Shown: positions 35,236-43,820 of the stretch, piece by piece
Position numbering within the stretch: the first letter of the stretch is position 1
How the letters are laid out: the number at the start of each line of letters is the position of its first letter
Source: Paenibacillus sp. Soil787
Lineage (GTDB): Bacteria > Bacillota > Bacilli > Paenibacillales > NBRC-103111
DNA: 64,000 nt
Assembly (NCBI RefSeq): GCF_001429545.1
Contig: NZ_LMSP01000002.1
Coordinates: 218,391 to 282,390 of the forward strand
Direction of reading: 5' to 3'
Made by a program: the position numbers and the translations under genes
Notes under the pieces: model-generated
The model's input: only the letters and a program-made list of their open reading frames with translations
Database searches by the model: none
Told to the model about the DNA's origin: nothing

Positions 35236-36053
35236 GTATTACGGGCAAAGTGCTGTACTATCTCCTGTTTTCAATCATTATACTCGTTATTTTTGTGCCG
35301 TTAGCCATGGTGGTCATCGCTTCTTTTAAAACGTCGCCGGAACTTGCTGCTACTTCACCATTTAAACTGCCAAGTCATTTGAACTTCACGAATTTCATAA
35401 CCGCTCTGAAGAAAGCGGACATGCTGCTCGGTTTCATGAATTCGCTCCTCATTACCGTAGCCAGCGTTGTAATCAATGCAATTTTGGGATCGATGACGGC
35501 TTTTATTTTGAACCGATTTGATTTCCGCTTCAAGAAAATAATTTTTGTTTTGTTCATTGTTGCTTCTGTTGTTCCTACCTATACGACGGAAATTGCCCGT
35601 TTCCAAATTATTAAATCAATCGGCCTGTATAACACATTGTATGCCCCGCTTATTATTTATGCGGGTACAGATTTAATGCAAATATTTATTTATTTGCAAT
35701 TTATAGAAAAAATTTCAAATCAATTGGATGAGAGCGCATTAATTGACGGAGCATCCTATTTCCGCATATTTAAATCCATCATCTTCCCGCTGATGATTCC
35801 GGCTACAGCAACTCTCGCTATTATTAAAGTGGTAGATATTATGAATGATATGTATATTCCCTTTTTATACATGCCGTCGAAAAAACTTCATACCCTGTCA
35901 ACCTCTCTCATGACTTTTGTCGGCGAGCGGGGGTCGTATTGGAATGAGCTATCAGCGGCGATTATTTTGGTTATGCTGCCTACCGTCCTTATTTATTTGC
36001 TGCTGCGTAAATTTGTGTTTGCAGGGTTGATGGACGGGGCAATTAAGGAATAG
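35232..36053 (+). CDS. Sugar ABC transporter permease, MalG type, module B
   Basis: Second channel subunit, 273 residues, six helices. EAA loop DESALIDGASYFRIFKSIIF near residue 170. Paralog of the module A MalG-type protein (shared RFQIIKSIGLYNT / RFSIINSLGLFNT pattern). It starts within the end of the MalF gene and is followed after 104 bases by the YesM kinase. Confidence 0.94.
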   Translation: MSITGKVLYYLLFSIIILVIFVPLAMVVIASFKTSPELAATSPFKLPSHLNFTNFITALKKADMLLGFMNSLLITVASVVINAILGSMTAFILNRFDFRFKKIIFVLFIVASVVPTYTTEIARFQIIKSIGLYNTLYAPLIIYAGTDLMQIFIYLQFIEKISNQLDESALIDGASYFRIFKSIIFPLMIPATATLAIIKVVDIMNDMYIPFLYMPSKKLHTLSTSLMTFVGERGSYWNELSAAIILVMLPTVLIYLLLRKFVFAGLMDGAIKE

Positions 36054-36157
36054 TCGAAATAGTTAAATTAGAAGGATAACAACGGGGGATTGTCGAAAAT
36101 AGAAACTAGAATCGAATAGGGTCCGCGGTCAATCGAAAAGAAAAAGGGTGGCGGCAC

Positions 36158-37975
36158 ATGCGGTTAAATGTGAAACGATGGAAAGTTTCGTCAATCTTAT
36201 ATATCATGTTTGTTTTGATGATTGTGCTGCCAATAAGTATGGTGGCCTTTTTCTCTTTGCGAGCGTATACCCAAATTTTGCTTGAAAACAGCACCTCACA
36301 AACGATACAAACACTTAAGCAAGTCTCCTATTCTCTAAGTCAGGAAAATAGCAGGTACATTCATACGATAGCCTCTATTGCAACTGACAAAAGTGTACTA
36401 GAACTTACTGCTTCGCTTCATCATGAAAAGGATACTCAGAGCCATTTTAAGTATACCGTGCAATTGGATGAACAAATGAAGGGTTATTTTCACGATATGC
36501 CGGATTTAATATCCGCTACATTCATTTTTCGAGACGGGAGCTCTTACTATTATGAAGGCCCGCAATATTATGAGCATTTGACATCTGACGTGGAATCTCT
36601 TCGACAACTACGCGGGTACAAACAAGCATTGTCGGCTGAAGGCCACGTTCAGATGTTGGGAACGCAAGTAAAGTTCTCTGGAAATCTGGATTCCAAATAC
36701 ATCCTATCAGCAGCGATTGCACCGCGCAGCAACCCTTTGTTACACGATGTCGAGATGATTTATTTTTTTTATAAATCCAAAGCGCTAGAAAATTTAGCCG
36801 ATTCATCGAAAAATGACAGTGGTTTCGTCGTTCTGGACAGCGACGGCGAAGTCATGCTGGCAACTGGCGGCACAAACCAAACGAAGGGGCTCGAGCCCAG
36901 AGCGATCGAAAAGGCGATGCTTGATCAATCAGGTCACTATAATACGATTGTTCAGGGAATGAAAATGTTCATAACTTTTCTCACCATGGATTCAACCGGG
37001 TGGAAGCTTGTGTACCTTATTCCTTATAATCAACTTACTTATCAGTTTAAACAAATCTATTATACGATGATGGAAATCTCCGGTGCCGGGTTTATCTTCT
37101 TTTTGATCGTTTCCGTCTTTATGGTAAGGAGACTCTCGCGATCGATCAGTATGCTGGTCAGGCAAATGAATCGGGTCAAATCGGGGGAGTTTGATGTCAA
37201 GATCACAGCAACGGGGCCTTTGGAAATTCACCTGCTTGGGAAAACGTTCGAAAGCATGGTTTTACGTATTCAAGAATTGATGAGGGAACTAAGGGAGCGA
37301 GAAAAGCAAAAGACGCATGCGGAAATCGATGCTCTACAATCTCAAATCAATCCGCATTTCTTGGTTAACACACTTAGTGCAATTAAGGTTATGGCTATGA
37401 TTTCAAAAAACACAAATATTTATGAAATGACAGATTCATTGGTGAAAATTTTGTCCTCCACTTTCAATCGGAACGGTTCCTATATTCAATTGAAAGAAGA
37501 ACTGATGTATCTTGAAAAGTATATACACATTATGAAGATACGATATGGTGATCGTTTTAAAGTGGAGTTTAGCTTTCAAGAAGGGATTCTGGAAACATAT
37601 GTACTAAAGTTGCTGTTGCAGCCATTTTTGGAGAATGCTATTCATCATGGTGTTCAAGAGAGCGAGCCTTTCGGATATATTCATATTACAGGTAAGAAAG
37701 AAAATGAATGTTTGGTTTTATTGGTTCAGGACAACGGTAGAGGGATGGATCAGCAAACTGCTCAATCCTTACTTCGAAAGCATGCTATCAATGGTATCGG
37801 GATAGCCAATGTCAATGACCGTATCCGATTGAATTATGGGGAAGCGTATGGTGTTCAAATACAAAGTGAGGTGGGTTCCGGAACCACGGTAACGGTTCGC
37901 TTGCCATTGATCCTTACAATACCGGAGGAATTAAATAACCTGGGCACTATCTCGAGTACAAAAGGGAATCAATAA
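36158..37975 (+). CDS. YesM-type sensor histidine kinase 2
   Basis: Membrane kinase of 605 residues. First helix about 12-34 (ILYIMFVLMIVLPISMVAFF), extracellular sensor to about 300, second helix about 303-325, HAMP. Phospho-acceptor NPHFLVNTL with H400, then LLQPFLENA, DNGRGM and GIANVNDRI for ATP binding. GGGTGG supports the ATG. It is the distal gene after the module B permeases, so kinase expression would rise with transport capacity. Its partner regulator is most likely the orphan at 28790. A terminator follows. Confidence 0.93.
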   Translation: MRLNVKRWKVSSILYIMFVLMIVLPISMVAFFSLRAYTQILLENSTSQTIQTLKQVSYSLSQENSRYIHTIASIATDKSVLELTASLHHEKDTQSHFKYTVQLDEQMKGYFHDMPDLISATFIFRDGSSYYYEGPQYYEHLTSDVESLRQLRGYKQALSAEGHVQMLGTQVKFSGNLDSKYILSAAIAPRSNPLLHDVEMIYFFYKSKALENLADSSKNDSGFVVLDSDGEVMLATGGTNQTKGLEPRAIEKAMLDQSGHYNTIVQGMKMFITFLTMDSTGWKLVYLIPYNQLTYQFKQIYYTMMEISGAGFIFFLIVSVFMVRRLSRSISMLVRQMNRVKSGEFDVKITATGPLEIHLLGKTFESMVLRIQELMRELREREKQKTHAEIDALQSQINPHFLVNTLSAIKVMAMISKNTNIYEMTDSLVKILSSTFNRNGSYIQLKEELMYLEKYIHIMKIRYGDRFKVEFSFQEGILETYVLKLLLQPFLENAIHHGVQESEPFGYIHITGKKENECLVLLVQDNGRGMDQQTAQSLLRKHAINGIGIANVNDRIRLNYGEAYGVQIQSEVGSGTTVTVRLPLILTIPEELNNLGTISSTKGNQ

Positions 37976-37986
37976 AAAGTACCATC

Positions 37987-38022
37987 AAAAGGCTGTCGTC
38001 GGGAAGTGCCGGACAGCCTTTT
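37987..38022 (+). terminator. Intrinsic terminator
   Basis: Perfect 11-bp stem AAAAGGCTGTC / GACAGCCTTTT with a 14-base loop; the stem supplies its own T tract. It closes the module B operon. Confidence 0.88.
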
Positions 38023-38096
38023 ACCATGTTTATTGAAATGTACTTATCCGGACGGTTATGTGCTTATATTTTGGATTGAAAATGCTGGAGGAATTT

Positions 38097-38828
38097 ATGA
38101 TGTCACGTATTGTTAAGATATTCACCTTACTTCGCTTTAAACAAATTCGCAGTCGCGTCCTTTTTGCGATGATTGTCATTTCCGTACCTCCATTGTTTTT
38201 ACTGGGGTATGTCTCATATGATACCGCTAAAGAGACATTAGTGGAAACGAATACACAAACGAATCAGGAGCATCTGGTGACTTCAAGCGAGGTCGCCGAA
38301 TTAATGTTTCTGAACATAAGTAATCTGAATACAGCGATCGTTTTCGATGAGGGGATTCGAAATGATTTGCGGTTAAGCAATCAAGTAACCGATAAGGAAC
38401 AAGATGATCTTCTGCAAATGCCTCAATTCAAAGCTGTATTGTATACGATTGTTAGAATTCTGTTAGGAGTTATTTTTCTTTCCCACGGGTGGATGAAGTT
38501 TCAAATGTGGCTTGGAAATGTGGCTCATTTTTTTCAGTCCATCGGACTACCGGGGACGCTTGGTTATGTAGTCGCAATCTGTGAGCTTATTGGCGGAATT
38601 GCACTGGTCATAGGTATAGGAACCCGATATGTGTCCATCATTTTCTTGATTATTATGCTTGGAGTTATTTTCAAAGTGAAGCTGGGTTCAGGATTGATGG
38701 GCAGTCCGGAATCTCCGGGTTTTGAACTGGAGTTAGGGCTTACGCTGGCTGCTCTTTATTTGGCGGCAGAAAACTATTGGCAATTCGGGTTGGACCGTTT
38801 TTTTGTGAAAAAGAACGTGGATATATAA
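38097..38828 (+). CDS. In-frame fusion of a YesM kinase N-terminus to a DoxX-family membrane protein
   Basis: An uninterrupted frame of 243 residues. Residues 1-107 read like the start of a YesM kinase: basic N-terminus, helix VLFAMIVISVPPLFLLGYV, then the opening of an extracellular sensor (VAELMFLNISNLNTAIVF). Residues 108-243 read as a complete DoxX protein of four helices (VRILLGVIFLSHGWMKFQMW onward), and DoxX proteins alone are about 135 residues. An internal ATG (38418) sits exactly at the junction but has no ribosome site, whereas GGAGG precedes ATG 38097. A deletion that joined two genes is the simplest origin. Whether a functional DoxX is made is unknown. Confidence 0.75.
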   Translation: MMSRIVKIFTLLRFKQIRSRVLFAMIVISVPPLFLLGYVSYDTAKETLVETNTQTNQEHLVTSSEVAELMFLNISNLNTAIVFDEGIRNDLRLSNQVTDKEQDDLLQMPQFKAVLYTIVRILLGVIFLSHGWMKFQMWLGNVAHFFQSIGLPGTLGYVVAICELIGGIALVIGIGTRYVSIIFLIIMLGVIFKVKLGSGLMGSPESPGFELELGLTLAALYLAAENYWQFGLDRFFVKKNVDI

Positions 38829-38912
38829 TCGGCCAGTCGGACGATCAAATGATGAAGGTTTACAGTTGAAGAAACAAGAAGTTGAAGTTATCAATATATT
38901 CATCCGCTCCTC

Positions 38913-38942
38913 TTGACATTTGTTACTCGATGTAACTACGAT
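38913..38942 (+). promoter_or_regulatory. Promoter with palindromic operator for Rrf2-like gene
   Basis: TTGACA (38913-38918) and TACGAT (38937-38942), 18 bases apart, flank the palindrome GTTACTCGATGTAAC at 38922-38936. A repressor bound there would occlude the spacer, fitting autoregulation by the adjacent Rrf2-type protein before it was truncated. Confidence 0.6.
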
Positions 38943-38966
38943 GGTTACACCGATAGGGTGTGAGTA

Positions 38967-39077
38967 ATGAAAATAAGCAGCAGATTTCCCATAGCGGTTC
39001 ACATTCTTTTGTTGATAGCTACCGCCAAGGATGCGCACTGCACGTCGGAATGGATTTTTTTAAATCGGCAAAAGTGA
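38967..39077 (+). pseudogene. Truncated Rrf2-family regulator
   Basis: 36 codons: MKISSRFPIAVHILLLIA, then KDAHCTSEWI, which is the typical Rrf2 N-terminus (YwnA-like), followed by six unrelated residues and TGA. Normal Rrf2 proteins have 130-150 residues, so the DNA-binding wing and sensor region are lost. The ribosome site AGGGTGTGAG is intact. Confidence 0.65.
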
Positions 39078-39090
39078 GTTTTTTTTGGCT

Positions 39091-39113
39091 GTTGTAACAA
39101 TTCTCATTACAAC
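39091..39113 (+). promoter_or_regulatory. Inverted repeat upstream of FrnE-type gene
   Basis: Perfect 7-bp arms GTTGTAA / TTACAAC separated by nine bases, 37 bases before the DsbA-like start. It resembles a dimer operator and shares the GTAAC motif of the element at 38922, so both may bind one repressor now missing from this locus. Confidence 0.45.
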
Positions 39114-39149
39114 GCTGCACTCGAAATAAGTTGAAAAGAGGTTACTAGA

Positions 39150-39875
39150 ATGAAAGTTGAAGTTTGGTCAGATTTTGCATGCCCCTTCTGTTACATCGGC
39201 AAACAAAGGCTCGAAGCGGCGATTGATCAATTTGCGCACAGAGATGATGTGGAGGTTGTTTTCCGAAGCTTCGAGCTTGATCCGAATGCACAGAGAGATG
39301 TAAGTTATGATGTACATGACATGCTGGCTGCCAAGTACGGCATGAGCCGGGAGCAGGCGATTGCGATGAACGAGAATCTCGGCAATCAAGCAAAGGAAGT
39401 CGGGCTTGCGTTCCAATTTGACACCATGATTTTGACGAACACATTCGATGCTCATCGTTTGGCGCTGTACGCGTCCAAGCAAGGCAAAATGAACCCGATG
39501 ACGCAGGAGCTGTTTCGGGCGTATTTCACCGACTCCCGGCATCTAGGCGATCATGAAACACTCACCGAAATAGCGGTTAAGGCCGGATTGGATCGGGATG
39601 AAGCACTCAAAGTGCTTACCGGCACCGATTATTCCGCCGAAGTGCGCGCGGATGAAGAAGCAAGCCGACTTGGCGCCAGAGGTGTGCCGTTCTTCGTCAT
39701 CGATCGCAAGCACGCCGTATCGGGGGCGCAGTCAACCAATATGTTTCTCCATGCTTTGCAGACGGCTTGGAACGAATCACAGCCGCCGACTGTGCAGAAC
39801 GACTCAGGGAGCGAATCTGCGCCAGCGGCTTGCGACGACGGCGTTTGCGCGCCTTCGGTCAAGCGTAAGAGTTAA
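39150..39875 (+). CDS. DsbA-family oxidoreductase, FrnE type
   Basis: Cytosolic thioredoxin-fold protein of 241 residues; no signal peptide. Active-site motif CPFC (C11, C14) lies in WSDFACPFCYIG, and the cis-Pro loop is GVPFF near residue 174. The helical insertion between is typical of FrnE. The C-terminal tail adds two more cysteines (ACDDGVCAPS). GAAAAGAGG supports the ATG. Likely role: protection or repair of protein thiols under oxidative stress. The neighbouring DoxX and Rrf2 pieces suggest that a redox-response cluster once stood here. Confidence 0.92.
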   Translation: MKVEVWSDFACPFCYIGKQRLEAAIDQFAHRDDVEVVFRSFELDPNAQRDVSYDVHDMLAAKYGMSREQAIAMNENLGNQAKEVGLAFQFDTMILTNTFDAHRLALYASKQGKMNPMTQELFRAYFTDSRHLGDHETLTEIAVKAGLDRDEALKVLTGTDYSAEVRADEEASRLGARGVPFFVIDRKHAVSGAQSTNMFLHALQTAWNESQPPTVQNDSGSESAPAACDDGVCAPSVKRKS

Positions 39876-40058
39876 GGTTGGATATTCAGCTCGTACACCC
39901 TCACACAGATCAACCTGTCTTTTCCAAGCGGGAGCGAAACGACACTTAACTTTGTGAAGCAATCTCACCCGAATCCGGCGGCGATTACGTAGACGATTCT
40001 TCCGGAATCGCAATGGCAAAATACAAACGGCAAGTTTTAATTTTTTGTACGCACAATG
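39876..40058. other. Intergenic stretch without recognised gene
   Basis: Between the FrnE-type gene and a strong hairpin. No frame here resembles a known protein, and stops occur in all plausible frames. It is probably more degraded coding sequence, like the region that follows. Confidence 0.4.
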
Positions 40059-40103
40059 AAAGCCGTCCTTCCCGGTGCCCCGGCACCGGAAAGGACGGCT
40101 TTT
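40059..40103. terminator. Large terminator hairpin
   Basis: AAAGCCGTCCTT and AAGGACGGCTTT form the outer stem and CCGGTGC / GCACCGG the inner stem, then TTTTCG. It is very stable and could act in either direction. Confidence 0.85.
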
Positions 40104-40221
40104 CGTTAACGTTACCTGCATTTCCGGTAATAATCGCTTCCAAATTCGCTTTGCGGGATCCGAGGTCTTCGTAGAAGCTTTCAAAGAAATCAAACAAAGA
40201 GTTAAAGAAAACTTATGTCGA

Positions 40222-40527
40222 AATTTGACAGCTTGCGGGGGCAACGGTTCCGGTTCTGGTATTAACGCTAGCGCCAGCGCTGGGCCAACTAATGCAGCCG
40301 TAACGCAGGATTCAGGCAAGAAATCGACGATTACATTTTGGGCGGCAGCTACTACGCCTGAGAGAGATACGTTCTGGCAAAGTCTAAATGGTGTCGATTT
40401 TACTGTTTTACCAGTAGAACCATTTGAAGCCAGCGAGGGACGATGGGTAGGGGCGAAGGTGGGGGTATTCGCCTCCGGCTCAGGTGGAGGATATCTCGAT
40501 ATCGATTGGTTTAGGGTTACAAAATAA
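40222..40527 (+). pseudogene. Chimeric remnant: binding-protein N-terminus joined to GH43 C-terminus
   Basis: One open frame joins two unrelated pieces. The first (about 53 codons) is LTACGGNGSGSG with an Ala/Ser linker and TITFWAAATTPERDTFW, the lipobox and first strand of a sugar-binding lipoprotein without its signal peptide. The second, from about 40381, is FTVLPVEPFEASEGRWVGAK and a tail ending DIDWFRVTK, typical of the beta-sandwich closing GH43 xylosidase/arabinofuranosidase enzymes. The joint marks a deletion. A terminator follows. Confidence 0.65.
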
Positions 40528-40568
40528 TATCTCATTAAGATCATGATAAAAAAATACGTTTCCCAGGG

Positions 40569-40600
40569 GCTGAGACAGATTATTTTGTCTCAGCTTTCCT
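40569..40600 (+). terminator. Intrinsic terminator
   Basis: GCTGAGACA and TGTCTCAGC pair around GATTATTT, followed by TTTCCTTTT. It was presumably the terminator of the lost GH43 gene. Confidence 0.85.
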
Positions 40601-40662
40601 TTTACATATATATTAAAGCGCCTACATGAAGAGGGGGCGGTGATATTTCGTAACTTTGGGTG

Positions 40663-40773
40663 ACTACATCGTGTGCAGTAAGAGGTGCCACGGGTACGCA
40701 CAATGTATACCTGAAATTAACAGGATCAAGCGGGTATTTATTCAATCTCAATTGGTTCAAGTTTATTCAATAG
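40663..40773 (+). pseudogene. CBM6 C-terminal remnant
   Basis: 36 codons ending in TAG: GATGTHNVYLKLTG, then SGYLFNLNWFKFIQ, the characteristic last strands of a family 6 carbohydrate-binding module. The upstream sequence is out of frame and shows no start. It is a trace of a further secreted xylan- or arabinan-acting enzyme. Confidence 0.65.
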
Positions 40774-40846
40774 CGAATCGAAAGGGTCATTGGAAGTTAC
40801 GTTGCTTCTGCCGCCAGGACGATGACTCGCCCTGGCGGCGATATCG

Positions 40847-41839
40847 TTATAAAGATTCACCTGTAACGATTTGATGCTGCAAAAGCAGCACATTCAAATG
40901 TTTATTGTGGTTTCCATCGATTTCTTCAAGCAAGCGACTCACGGCTGTTATGCCTATTTCACTTACAGGGTATCGTACGGAGCATAATCTGGGAGAAATA
41001 TATTTCAACGCGTCGATATCATCGAAGCCCATTAGACCGACCTGTTCAGGAACTCTGATTTTGTTTTTCTTAAAATGATTAAGCACTTCTAGTGCATAGA
41101 TATCCGCAGGACAGACAATTGCTTTTTTGGGCTGGGATTCCAGATCGATTTGGCTAATGGCCTTGATGTAATCAGAATCCATGATGATAAGCGGTTCCTT
41201 TTTCCCCATCTCTGATAAACCTTCGCGGCATCCGGCCAATCTTTCTTCCAGTGTGTAAAGATTGACCTCGCCTCTGCGGGCCAATGGAGGGCAAATATAG
41301 ATAATTTCTTCGTAACCTTGGCTTACGACATGTTTCACAGCGTCTTTCATCGACTCACGCTCGTTAATGCCAACATAGGTCCACCCGCCGGAAATACGAT
41401 TTCCGATTGTAACGATGGGAATGTTTAAATCGAGCAATTCTTTTTCAAATTCATGTCCGGACTGTACACTGAACGTGATAATCCCGTCTACTTGCCGGGT
41501 TTTGAAATGCTCGAGTGCTTTCCGCTCATTTTGAGGATCATGATGCGTAAAAATAGGGAAAACGACATACCCTAGTTCCCTGGCTTTGACTTCAATAGCG
41601 TTCATTAGCTGCGCAAAATATGGATTGCGGACATCAAATAAAATGACACCGAGCGTCATCGATCGGCCCTTGGCAAGACCCTGGGCTAAATGATTAGGCG
41701 TATAGTTTAACTCCTTCGCGACGTTAAGAATATATTCCTTCGTTTTCTTGCTAATGCCCGGCCTATCATTTAACGCACGGTCGACGGTCCCTTCGGAAAC
41801 CTTGCATATCCGGGCGATATCTTTAATGGTGACTGACAT
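40847..41839 (-). CDS. LacI-family transcriptional repressor
   Basis: DNA-binding repressor of 330 residues. Helix-turn-helix at 3-24 (TIKDIARICKVSEGTVDRAL), hinge NYTPNHLAQGLA, then a periplasmic-binding-protein-like sensor domain (TLGVILFDVRNPYFAQLM onward). The frame opens earlier, but AAAAGGAG precedes ATG 41839. It is divergent from the GH51 arabinofuranosidase gene. Matching palindromes lie upstream of both genes, so it probably represses both until an arabinose-type sugar binds. The inducer is inferred from context. Confidence 0.93.
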   Translation of the reverse strand: MSVTIKDIARICKVSEGTVDRALNDRPGISKKTKEYILNVAKELNYTPNHLAQGLAKGRSMTLGVILFDVRNPYFAQLMNAIEVKARELGYVVFPIFTHHDPQNERKALEHFKTRQVDGIITFSVQSGHEFEKELLDLNIPIVTIGNRISGGWTYVGINERESMKDAVKHVVSQGYEEIIYICPPLARRGEVNLYTLEERLAGCREGLSEMGKKEPLIIMDSDYIKAISQIDLESQPKKAIVCPADIYALEVLNHFKKNKIRVPEQVGLMGFDDIDALKYISPRLCSVRYPVSEIGITAVSRLLEEIDGNHNKHLNVLLLQHQIVTGESL

Positions 41840-41864
41840 ATCCGGCTCCTTTTTGTACGAATGT

Positions 41865-41880
41865 TCGTGTACGCGCACGA
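41865..41880. promoter_or_regulatory. LacI-type operator 1
   Basis: TCGTGTACGCGCACGA is a palindrome with a central CG and lies 26 bases before the repressor start. It fits autoregulation and shares the core CGTGT-CGC-CACG with operator 2. Confidence 0.65.
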
Positions 41881-41952
41881 TGTAACTGTTGATTATTTTA
41901 TATGATGATATCCGTAATGGCAAGGAATTAGAGGTTATTCATTATTTTTTAT

Positions 41953-42011
41953 TGACATAACAAGTTATTCGAGATATAGTGCAAGTGTATTTAGAACCGT
42001 GTGCGCACACG
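41953..42011 (+). promoter_or_regulatory. GH51 promoter with LacI-type operator 2
   Basis: TTGACA (41953-41958) and TATAGT (41975-41980) are 16 bases apart. The perfect palindrome CGTGTGCGCACACG at 41998-42011 lies just downstream of the expected start site, where a bound repressor would block elongation. Confidence 0.72.
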
Positions 42012-42040
42012 TAAATTATCTAATCATGGAGCGTGGATGA

Positions 42041-43528
42041 ATGTCTAGGTTGGAAATTAATCCAAGAAGAGAACTTGGCAGGAGAGACAAGAAAATTTTC
42101 GGTCACTTTCTGGAGCATTTTCATCGTCAAATTTATGGCGGAATCTTTGATCCGGAGTCTTCGTTTTCCGATAGCAGCGGCTATCGTCAAGACGTAATGG
42201 AGGCACTTAAACGAATCGAGGTTCCGATTGTACGCTGGCCAGGTGGCTGCTTTGTTTCTGCCTACCACTGGAAAGATGCAATAGGAAAGCAGCGCACTCC
42301 TTACTTTGATAAAGCATGGAGACTAGAGGAATCGAATAAATTCGGAACGGACGAATTTATTGAATATTGCCGTTTAATTGGCGCGGAGCCTTATATTTGC
42401 ACGAATGCCGGAACTGGGTCTCCGGAAGAAATGAGCGATTGGGTTGAATACTGCAACCTTCCTTCCGAAGGAAAATGGGCGAAGCTCCGTATTGATAACG
42501 GTCATTTAGAGCCCTACAAAGTGAAATACTGGAGCATCGGCAATGAAAACTACGGCGATTGGGAAATGGGGGCTAAGAATCTTAGCGAATGGGGGCGTTT
42601 CGTAAAAGAATCGGCCAAAATGATGAAGCGGGTTGACCCGAACATCGAGCTGCTGGCAGCGAGCATTTCTGATTTGGATTGGAATCTGAATTTGCTGCGG
42701 GAAGCGGGGAATTATCTGGATTGGATTTCGATTCACGACTATTGGGATCATTTGGGCCAAGTCAACGATTTATCGAATTATGAAACATGTATGGCTTATA
42801 CCATGGAAATTGAGAAGCCGATTCTAAAGACAAAAAATATACTCGGCTCGCTCGGCTATCTGGGCAAAATCCGTATTGCCTATGATGAATGGAATCTTCG
42901 GGGCTGGCACCATCCGAATATTAACTCCGGAACCGAGGATTATATCAATCCGAGGGATAAAAATGACATCAATTCCAGCTACACCATGGCGGATGCTGTG
43001 TTTACAGCCTGTTTCTTAAATCAGTGTCACAAACATAGCGATGTCGTCGGTATGGCGAATTTTGCCCCGACCGTCAATACAAGAGGAGCCATATTTACGC
43101 ATCAAGAAGGGATCGTATTGAGATCCAGTTACTATGTGTTTGAGCTCTATACTCGTCACCTGGGAGATATCGTCGTTGATTCTTGGCTTTCGGAAAATGC
43201 GGCTTTCGATGTGGAGAAGGCCGGCAAGACAACAAGCGTCCCGCATGTAGATGCAGTGGCTACCAAACGGACGGGAAGCGAAGATTTGAGAATTGCTTTG
43301 GTCAATCGCCATCCGGATCGGGCGGAAACCGTTTCCCTTCATCTTGGCAGTGCAGTCCAATATTCGAACGCGGTCCTTTATAGTGTGGTCGGCGATTCGA
43401 AAGACGCTTACAATGATATCGGAAGAGAGCAGGTTCGTGTCATCGAGCAGCCTTTGCGTTGGAATACGCAATCTGATGTTACGGTCGAAATTCAGCCCCA
43501 TTCCGTGAATGTTTTGGTCATCAAGTAA
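42041..43528 (+). CDS. Intracellular GH51 alpha-L-arabinofuranosidase
   Basis: Cytosolic enzyme of 495 residues, the usual GH51 length, with no signal peptide; it releases L-arabinose from imported arabino-oligosaccharides. The catalytic (beta/alpha)8 barrel carries FGHFLEHF near the start, VRWPGGCF, acid/base E169 in GNENYGDWE and nucleophile E283 in YDEWN. A C-terminal beta-sandwich ends VEIQPHSVNVLVIK. It completes the arabinan pathway begun by the secreted enzymes at 13793-34104. It is controlled by the divergent LacI protein rather than by the YesN-type repeats. Confidence 0.93.
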   Translation: MSRLEINPRRELGRRDKKIFGHFLEHFHRQIYGGIFDPESSFSDSSGYRQDVMEALKRIEVPIVRWPGGCFVSAYHWKDAIGKQRTPYFDKAWRLEESNKFGTDEFIEYCRLIGAEPYICTNAGTGSPEEMSDWVEYCNLPSEGKWAKLRIDNGHLEPYKVKYWSIGNENYGDWEMGAKNLSEWGRFVKESAKMMKRVDPNIELLAASISDLDWNLNLLREAGNYLDWISIHDYWDHLGQVNDLSNYETCMAYTMEIEKPILKTKNILGSLGYLGKIRIAYDEWNLRGWHHPNINSGTEDYINPRDKNDINSSYTMADAVFTACFLNQCHKHSDVVGMANFAPTVNTRGAIFTHQEGIVLRSSYYVFELYTRHLGDIVVDSWLSENAAFDVEKAGKTTSVPHVDAVATKRTGSEDLRIALVNRHPDRAETVSLHLGSAVQYSNAVLYSVVGDSKDAYNDIGREQVRVIEQPLRWNTQSDVTVEIQPHSVNVLVIK

Positions 43529-43582
43529 CGTTATCGCCATTCACGCCCGATCGTACTACGCTGGGTTGAGATTTCTAGATGA

Positions 43583-43813
43583 GTGAATCCCTATTCGCGG
43601 TTGAATGATGTTGTAAAAGTGCAACAATTGCTGCCTAAATCTCGCCTTTCTCCCTTCGTTAGAGTTTTCGAAAGTTTAGTACAAAGTGGTCCGAGCTACG
43701 AATTCTATATTCCGAAAATGAGTGCTTACCAGTGGCTTTTTGAAGTCAATGGTAAGCATTTTTATTTTGTATTTGATCACGATTATTTTGAATACGACGG
43801 GAACTCCAAATAA
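43583..43813 (+). CDS. Short unrecognised frame
   Basis: 76 codons from a GTG without a good ribosome site; it reads NPYSRLNDVVKVQQ and later YIPKMSAYQWLFEVNG. I do not recognise it. It lies between the GH51 gene and a permease remnant, so it may be another gene fragment. Confidence 0.25.
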   Translation: MNPYSRLNDVVKVQQLLPKSRLSPFVRVFESLVQSGPSYEFYIPKMSAYQWLFEVNGKHFYFVFDHDYFEYDGNSK

Positions 43814-43820
43814 GGGGAGG

